Shown here: positions 57,986 to 64,000 of the stretch, one piece after another
How the letters are laid out: every line of letters starts with the position of its first letter
Numbering within the stretch: position 1 is the first letter of the stretch
Source of the DNA: Absidia repens
Lineage: Eukaryota; Mucoromycota; Mucoromycetes; Mucorales; Cunninghamellaceae
DNA length: 64,000 nt
NCBI GenBank assembly: GCA_002105175.1
Contig: MCGE01000002.1
Span: forward strand, 1,984,001-2,048,000
Reading direction: 5' to 3'
Program-made: the position numbers and the translations under genes
Notes under the pieces: model-generated
What the model was told of the DNA's origin: nothing
Databases searched by the model: none
Seen by the model: the letters and a program-made list of their open reading frames with translations, nothing else

Positions 57986-60537
57986 TCAAGATTTTTGGGC
58001 ATCCAATAATTGTCCACGGAGCTGTTGATATTCACTTTCCCGTTCGGCGAAATTCATCTTGAGATTGATCAAAACCGTTTCCATCTCTGATAGTTGATCT
58101 TGTAAAGATGTATTGTGTTGAATAAGCTGAGTGTTGTTTCTGTAGACGTCTTCCAGTCCTGATTGGCGCTCTGTGTCTTTTTGCCGTTCCATGTGTTCAC
58201 AGCTTGTTTGTAATTGTTTGATCTGGTGGACTAAGAGTTCATTGTCGCTACCCGTTTTCGCCATAGCCATTTTGGTTTGTACCGCCTGTTGAGTCATTTC
58301 ATGATGTTCCATTTCCAGCGCCTTGTACTTGTCTTGAATTTCTTGTAATTGGACCGATAATCGATCGTTCACCATTCGTGCTTCATCCTTCAACTCCTTC
58401 TGTGATTTCATCTTCCTTGCTAATTCGTGCTGGTATTGTTTGGCGAGGCGGGAGTATAATTTTGGTGAGATTTTGATTTGATACATATCAATGACAAATT
58501 CATTTCTCTGCCCCTGAATAATGATAATAATAATAAATTGAGTATCTTCATCTGCAAAAGAAAAGGCTACTTTTTTTTTTTTCTTTACCTTGTATACGTC
58601 GAATAAATCCACCTGAAAAAAGTTCATCAGTTCCTGAAATCCAAGATTCATCATCGTAGGCTGGTTTTTCTTCAAAAGAGCCAAAATAAATCGTTGCATT
58701 ACATAAACACCTTCCACCAAAATCAAATCAAGCACACGGACTGCCAAAGAGGGAGAGCAATGATAAGCAAAACAGGTTGCCATCCACCGAGACGCATACA
58801 TACTTGGCTTGATTCCCAAAGAATCCACATGTCGGTGTAGTTCCGGTAATGAGAGTTGGAACAAGTGATCGAATTGATACAAGTGTAGTTGTAGAGTGTC
58901 CATCGAGTCGGTCAAATGCCCTTGTAATCCATATCGCCCCATCAATTGCACCAATAAGCAGAATACTTCCACTTCATCTGGTATCTATAACAAATAAAGA
59001 AAAAAAGTCATTCATTAGTGTCAAATTTTATTTTCATATTTCTGATTTTATACCTGCTTGAGTAATACCGCCACGATAAATGACAATCCTTGAGAGTAGC
59101 CCACATCTTGATCAAATAAACTATATGCCTTGAGTACATGGAAGAGAGATTGGTATTGTTGCGAAGGTTTAATGTTGCCATCTTCATCGACGGTGTCCGT
59201 TTGGAAAGGGAAAAATTTGGCCATTGGAAACGAAGTATCCAGATCATGTTGAATCAGTTTATCATATACGCTTGTTTCATCATTCAAGTGTTCCCAATAG
59301 GTTGTTTCCAGATCACCAGCTTGATTTTTTGATTTTGCTATGAGTTGCCAGAGATATCCACGCAGCCTGTCAGGTACCCCTGTGGATATGTGACCTTTAA
59401 GAGCCGATCTTTGAGTAGTCATTACTTTTTCGGTGTCCATAACCATTGAATGCCAAAAATCTATGCATATTATAATAAATTAAAATAACGAATTGAATAC
59501 TTGACGGATCAACTAGCAACCCCTCCCCCATCTCTCTTTTTTTTTCCCCAGTTCTTACCCCAGTCATATTCACCAGGTTGAGCTTTCTTTTCTTGTACCA
59601 GTACTTCCAAAGCATCTTGACGAAGTTTCATTTGTTTTGGTGTTTCCTGTTGGATACTTGCGGTTTCTTGTAAAGGCTGCTTGATCCCATAAGAAGGGTT
59701 GTTGGTACCAGAGGTTGCTGATGAAGAATGAGACATACGCTTGGAAACACTTGATGGACTTGATGGCGGTGAGGAGATATCAGATGATGACCGTACAGGA
59801 GATAAAGCGTGATCGAGCTCAGACGTCCGTTTGCTTTGACGTTCTTGGAAAGCTTGTGAAGGCCGTCGAACGATGGCGGTATAATTCGTTCGAGATGGAC
59901 TAGTAGGTGAGGTGATTGAATTGAGGTTGCACAAGGAATATGTATTGCTTTGGTTGATTTGTTGTGATGGTGATGGTGGTACACTATTATCGATGGATAG
60001 TGGATGCTGCCGATCCTGTTGAGCATTGATGTGGCTGTCAGTATGGTTACTTATGGCTGATATTGAAGTATCGTCCTTTGGTGCCAATGACGCTTGTATC
60101 GAATGTACAATACTATTATTTCCAACTTTATCGCTAGACAAGGTGGGAGATATGTCGTTGTGTGTTGCTTTTAAGTTTTGTTGCCCATTGTCAGTTTTTT
60201 CGAGATGTTGTTTGTGATGTTCTGTACCGCGTTCATGCTCCATGGTGCTGCTCTGCATTTGCTGGTCGCTTTGGTGAGGGGAGTTGCTGTCTCTAGTGTT
60301 ATGATGTTCAGCATCGTTGTCCGATCCGTCTTGATCACTCGAATCCACCGAATCCTCATCATCAGTTTTGACTTGCACATTGAATCCAAAATGGTCGTGA
60401 TATTCAGTTTGGTGAGCGTCGGTCAAGGCATTGTTGATTACATCCATGTCATAGTCATGAAGATCAAACTTGCCAGCTTGCTCTTCTTTTTCGTTGTTTA
60501 AATGAGTGGTAGGTAAAAAAGGAGAATCGCCGTCCAT
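57986..60537 (-). CDS. TBC-domain Rab GAP-like protein (Gyp5/Gyl1 type), arginine finger replaced
   Basis: Exons 59559-60537, 59054-59460, 58589-58984, 57986-58513 give 769 residues in phase. The N-terminal ~310 residues are acidic, His/Gln/Ser-rich and disordered, with PPSPSQQ and SSPPSSPSS phosphosite-like runs. The TBC domain starts YDWDFWHSMV and has GVPDRLRGYLWQLIA, FFPFQTDT, VGYSQGLSFIVAV (glutamine finger intact), LHLYQFDHLFQ and MYASRWMATCFAY. In the IxxDxxR motif the sequence is IQHDLDTSFP, so Thr (about 402) stands where the catalytic Arg should be. A C-terminal coiled coil (about 600-765) ends the protein. Yeast Gyp5 forms a complex with Gyl1, which is reported to lack GAP activity; this protein resembles that pair and may be the non-catalytic member. 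Confidence 0.88.
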
Positions 60538-61339
60538 AGGAGCTGCAGGCGGCTTGAAGGTGTTAAAGGAGAGAGAAAGCAGTAGAAAAAAAATACAAAA
60601 AAGACTATGCTCCCGAATTTGGGAAATCCATTTAGAAGTCGAAATGTGCGGCGTTTGAATAAAAATGATGAATTGAGACAGTATGAGGGTGAATGCAAAA
60701 TATACTACAATGAATGAGTAAAGAAATAACTAGCGGATAAAAAAAAAAAAGTAAAAATGATGAGTAATAATAATAAAGTAGAGGAAGCAGAAAACAATTG
60801 TCAGCATACAGGGCACAGGGCAGATTGTATCATACATAGAAAAAGAGTAAGATAAAATGAGCATTGTACTGTACATAATAAATTACATTCAGTGCAACTG
60901 CCCAGAATTCCATCATCTCACAGGTTGTAGAATAACCACTGATCAAGCTAATGATCCGACCATTCAAATAAAATAAATGCTATGTTTTCACATTGTTGGG
61001 GAGACAGTCTGTTGTGGATAGCCATTCCATAAGTGAGCTAGAGGACTTTATTTTCTTGAATATATTTACAGCTAAAATGATAAATACTCTTTGCACAAGA
61101 GTCTCCAGCCCAACGGCAGGCCTAAAACTTTTTCCTTGTTTTAACCCATTCTCGATGCCCCGAAAACACGCTTTTGCCCTAAATATGCCCGAAACCATGA
61201 TTCTTCCCTTATAAACGTCAAACTTCTACATATAGTCATTTTTCCATATATAATATATAATATACAATTTATTGAAGTCATAAATGTTGACAAAATATAT
61301 AACGGTGATAAAAATACATGTTAGGTGACTATAACTACA
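60538..61339. other. intergenic
   Basis: TBC gene leader, then the 3' region of ATG15. Short frames on both strands at 60980-61214 show no protein-like features. Confidence 0.5.
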
Positions 61340-63099
61340 CTATATACTACAACCCAGACTACTTCTAGATATATTGGTTCCGGTAAAAGCCACCGAATCA
61401 CGATCGTCTGGATATTTCCACAAAGCACAGTCTATACAATCTTGTTGTTCCATACATCTTGGCAATGGGAAGTTTTCAGGATCCAGTAGAATCTTCTCAA
61501 TAACATTTCCAATTTGATGAGACCGGACGTCAACTTTCCAACCGTGTTCATTGACTGTATCCCAAACACACGCCTGAAAAATTTAAAAAGTGAGGGTATT
61601 GTCAGTGCAAATCCTGACATGCTTTCCTACCGCTGTGTCTTTTCTTACCTTTCCGCTGTGACATCTTGTTTCTATCGCAAATCCGCCATACCTAGCATTG
61701 TACGAAAAAAGAAAAAAGAATTCGACATTAAAAATCGAATTGGAAATTATCATCGTGTTTTTCTTACCAGCAAGAGCTTGATATTCCAGTGCAAAGTCCA
61801 ACAAATATAGGATCACCTGTGTGACCAAAATGAAATACAGGTGTATGCACACCAGGAGTAGTGGGTAAATGAAGCCTTTTTGCCGCCAGACGTTCACCAG
61901 GAGCTTCAAAAGAAACAGCCGGTGCTCCAAACGTATGACCTACTAGAGCGGCCAGTGCGCCTCCAAGTGAGTGACCCGTCAAAATCACAGATGCGTTCGG
62001 GAACTGATCACTAATATCTTTATATATATCCTAGGTAAATCATAGTTAACCCACCCACCCAGATGAATACATAAATTAGTACCTAACACAACTGTCACCT
62101 AATTTTCTTCCCCCCCCCATCCACCGTCTTTTTTTCTGATATTGACTACTTACCAGAGCATGATCATAATACAGTTCTTCTTTTAAAATCGCCTTCTCCA
62201 CACATTGTTCGTCACAAACATAGTCGTTATTTTGATAACAATCGCACACTGGGGTCCAGACCCGACTGATCCTTGCACAACAACATGAAAATAGTAGATT
62301 ATCCTAAAATAATAATAACGTTTGCCCCGTTTTCTATTTTTCGTCTTCTTCTTGGCACATCACTTACATTGAGTTTGTCCTTATCGCCAGTAGGTCCACC
62401 AGTAAATAATCCGGCTGTAGTACCCTTGATAGCGATCACCAGTAAAGAGTCATCCGAATTACCAAATACATGCCCACGCAAACCGTCTTGGTCCCAGCCA
62501 AAGGTATCATTCTATCAAAAAAAAAAAAGAAAAAAAAAGGATTGTTGGTCAATTTGATAGGAGTACACAAAATAGTAAAAATTTCTTGGCTCTTGTGTAC
62601 ACGTAAAAATAAAAAACATTACCAAAGCCCAATTGTTGTCCAGATCATACCAGTCATCCCCATCAACCACAGTATAAGAATCATAAGACATTTTGGCAAG
62701 ATTCAAGACAGTTTCACGATTGGTAACATCAGGGGATAGGTCCCAAACAGATTCCATTTTGGTGTAAGCGAGTGGTACGGTCTGCCAACGAGTAGTTGAA
62801 TGCTGTGACTGTAAAAGATATTCTATGGATGCTTTGGACGGCTTGGCATAGTGTTCAATGACAGGTTTTATTCTATATGTCTTTTCTAATTTTTGCGCCG
62901 AGCTTGACCCTGATGGTAACTTTTCATATCGTTCCAATGTGCTGGTTTGAGGGTCGTGATAATAAAGACGTTTCAGTGAGAGAGTTTGTAACAATGAAGA
63001 CGTCGACGGAGGGTGAAATGATACTTGTTGCGGTACTGCCAATACCGCCGACGATAGTGAATATAATAGTAGTATACAATAGATAAATAGACTAGACAT
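61340..63099 (-). CDS. ATG15: Vacuolar phospholipase of autophagic body lysis
   Basis: Exons 62623-63099, 62368-62511, 62154-62303, 61768-62030, 61649-61691, 61340-61573 encode 436 residues. The start MSSLFIYCILLLYSLSSAV supplies the N-terminal signal anchor; longer frames add poly-Phe from T runs. Landmarks are NLAKMSYDSY, WDQDGLRGHVFGN, VIAIKGTTAGLFTGG, DNLLFSCCCARIS, the nucleophile elbow TGHSLGGALAALVGHTFG (Ser about 278), FEAPGERLAAKRLHLP, and FGHTGDPIFVGLCTGISSSCW (Asp). A Cys pair QQDCIDCALW ends the conserved part. ATG15 reaches the vacuole by the multivesicular body route and degrades autophagic body membranes. Active-site residues are all present. Maturation would depend on vacuolar proteases such as the Pep4-like enzyme encoded here. 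Confidence 0.94.
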
Positions 63100-63808
63100 A
63101 AAATACGCAAAAGAAAAATAAAAAAATAAAAAGAAAAAGAAAAAGAAAAGAAAAAGAAAAGAAAAAGCATAAAATTTCAAAATGAAAAAAAAAATCCCGT
63201 GCACCGGAGTTTCAGAATTTCTACCTTGTAACCAATGACGAGTAAGGATCAACAGGAACGCAAAAACTAAATTCTTCAAATGGCTGTCTGACCATTTCAC
63301 TCGCCTTGATGCTCAGCATTTGCAATCATACTGTTCAATGAAAAGTTCATTGACACTGACCATTTTTTTCTCAAATCATGTCTTCGATGAAAAAAACAAA
63401 CAAAGTTCCAGTTGTTACACCAATTATAGCGACGAGTGTCTGGGATTGTACATAAAAACAAACTTTTCCGGATCAAGTACTAAAGGGTAGCACTGAAAAA
63501 TAGAAAAGCAAAGTGAAATAAAATTTTCTTAGCTAAAATCAAAGCAAAGAACAGTGATTTTCCGATTTGTTAAAGACAATCAAAATCGAAACATAGCGAA
63601 TGATAACAAGCTATTAGTCCATTTATTGTAGGAAAAAATCAATTTTAGCAAACCTTTTTTTGTTACTGTCCTTTAATGTTTGTACAGTTTGGTTAATTGA
63701 TCTTCGACTGTTCGTTTTCTTTTAATTTTTTTTCTTTCTCTCTCTTTCTTTTTTCTGAGTATAACTAGAGTCCCCATCACTACTGTCCCTAATATCATCA
63801 ACCATATC
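63100..63808. other. divergent promoter between ATG15 and the right-edge gene
   Basis: A/T-rich with AAAAG-type repeats near 63125-63165 and a CT-rich leader at 63720-63758. Nothing else supported. Confidence 0.45.
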
Positions 63809-64000
63809 ATGTATGAATCACATCATCAACCTGATACATTGACAGATATGGACTATCAGTTAATGTTGGAGGCCAATGCATTTGCGAAATGCGACCCAAA
63901 TATGGTAGATTTTAATCACCCCGACTATATGACTTTAATGCAAGCCCCCTCGCTCCCTTTGGAACCTTCCCTAGTGGATCAGTCATATCATCATGAAGAT
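63809..64000 (+). CDS. 5' end of an unknown gene (runs off the window)
   Basis: ATG at 63809 opens 64 uninterrupted codons to the window edge (MYESHHQPDTLTDMDYQLML onward). It follows a CT-rich leader (TTTCTTTCTCTCTCTTTC) like other starts here. The peptide is acidic and rich in Met, His, Pro and Asp, with no signal peptide, and resembles the disordered N-terminus of a transcription factor. No domain is visible. It is divergent from ATG15. Confidence 0.5.
   Translation, partial: MYESHHQPDTLTDMDYQLMLEANAFAKCDPNMVDFNHPDYMTLMQAPSLPLEPSLVDQSYHHED

Overview
The window looks like nuclear DNA of an early-diverging fungus, most likely Mucoromycota (Mucorales-type). It has many short GT-AG introns, AT-rich intergenic DNA with long A/T homopolymers, pyrimidine-rich leaders before start codons, and AATAAA-type signals after genes. 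Genus cannot be fixed by reading alone. Gene models were spliced by hand; where exons are listed, reading phase was checked across every junction.

Layout. 1-394: terminal exon of an unrecognised gene. 791-5389: a GDSL/SGNH hydrolase gene between two inverted copies of a ~1.1-kb repeat. 6614-26741, nearly all on +: a metallophosphatase-like/RRM protein, vacuolar aspartic protease, ribosomal protein eL37, an ITC1/ACF1-type ISWI subunit, mitochondrial hydroxyacid-oxoacid transhydrogenase, a SulP sulfate permease, a small GPI-type surface protein, a CYSTM peptide and the mRNA cap methyltransferase. 27283-37771 on -: a CCCH zinc-finger/methyltransferase protein, a 16-exon TGL-type patatin protein without catalytic residues, and a copper P-type ATPase. 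38652-46563: a coiled-coil/zinc-ribbon orphan, mitoribosomal mL46 divergent from a probable V-ATPase accessory glycoprotein, and a single-Myb regulator. 46564-52488: a 5.9-kb gene-free stretch. 52489-64000: eL6, a nine-repeat Myb protein, a Gyp5/Gyl1-type TBC protein, the vacuolar lipase ATG15, and the 5' end of an unknown gene leaving the window.

Functional links are modest. The protease, ATG15 and the V-ATPase accessory candidate all serve the vacuole. The transhydrogenase and mL46 are mitochondrial, and the nine-Myb protein may be. The two ribosomal protein genes show biased codon use. No biosynthetic cluster, CRISPR array, rRNA or convincing tRNA was seen.

The most unusual content is (i) a dispersed repeat family (seven copies, one per intergenic gap) with a constant left border, ragged right border and an internal hairpin supported by compensatory changes; (ii) an inverted pair of these repeats enclosing a complete gene; (iii) a TGL lipase homologue with intact phase through 16 exons but no oxyanion loop, nucleophile or catalytic Asp; and (iv) a TBC protein whose arginine finger position is Thr.
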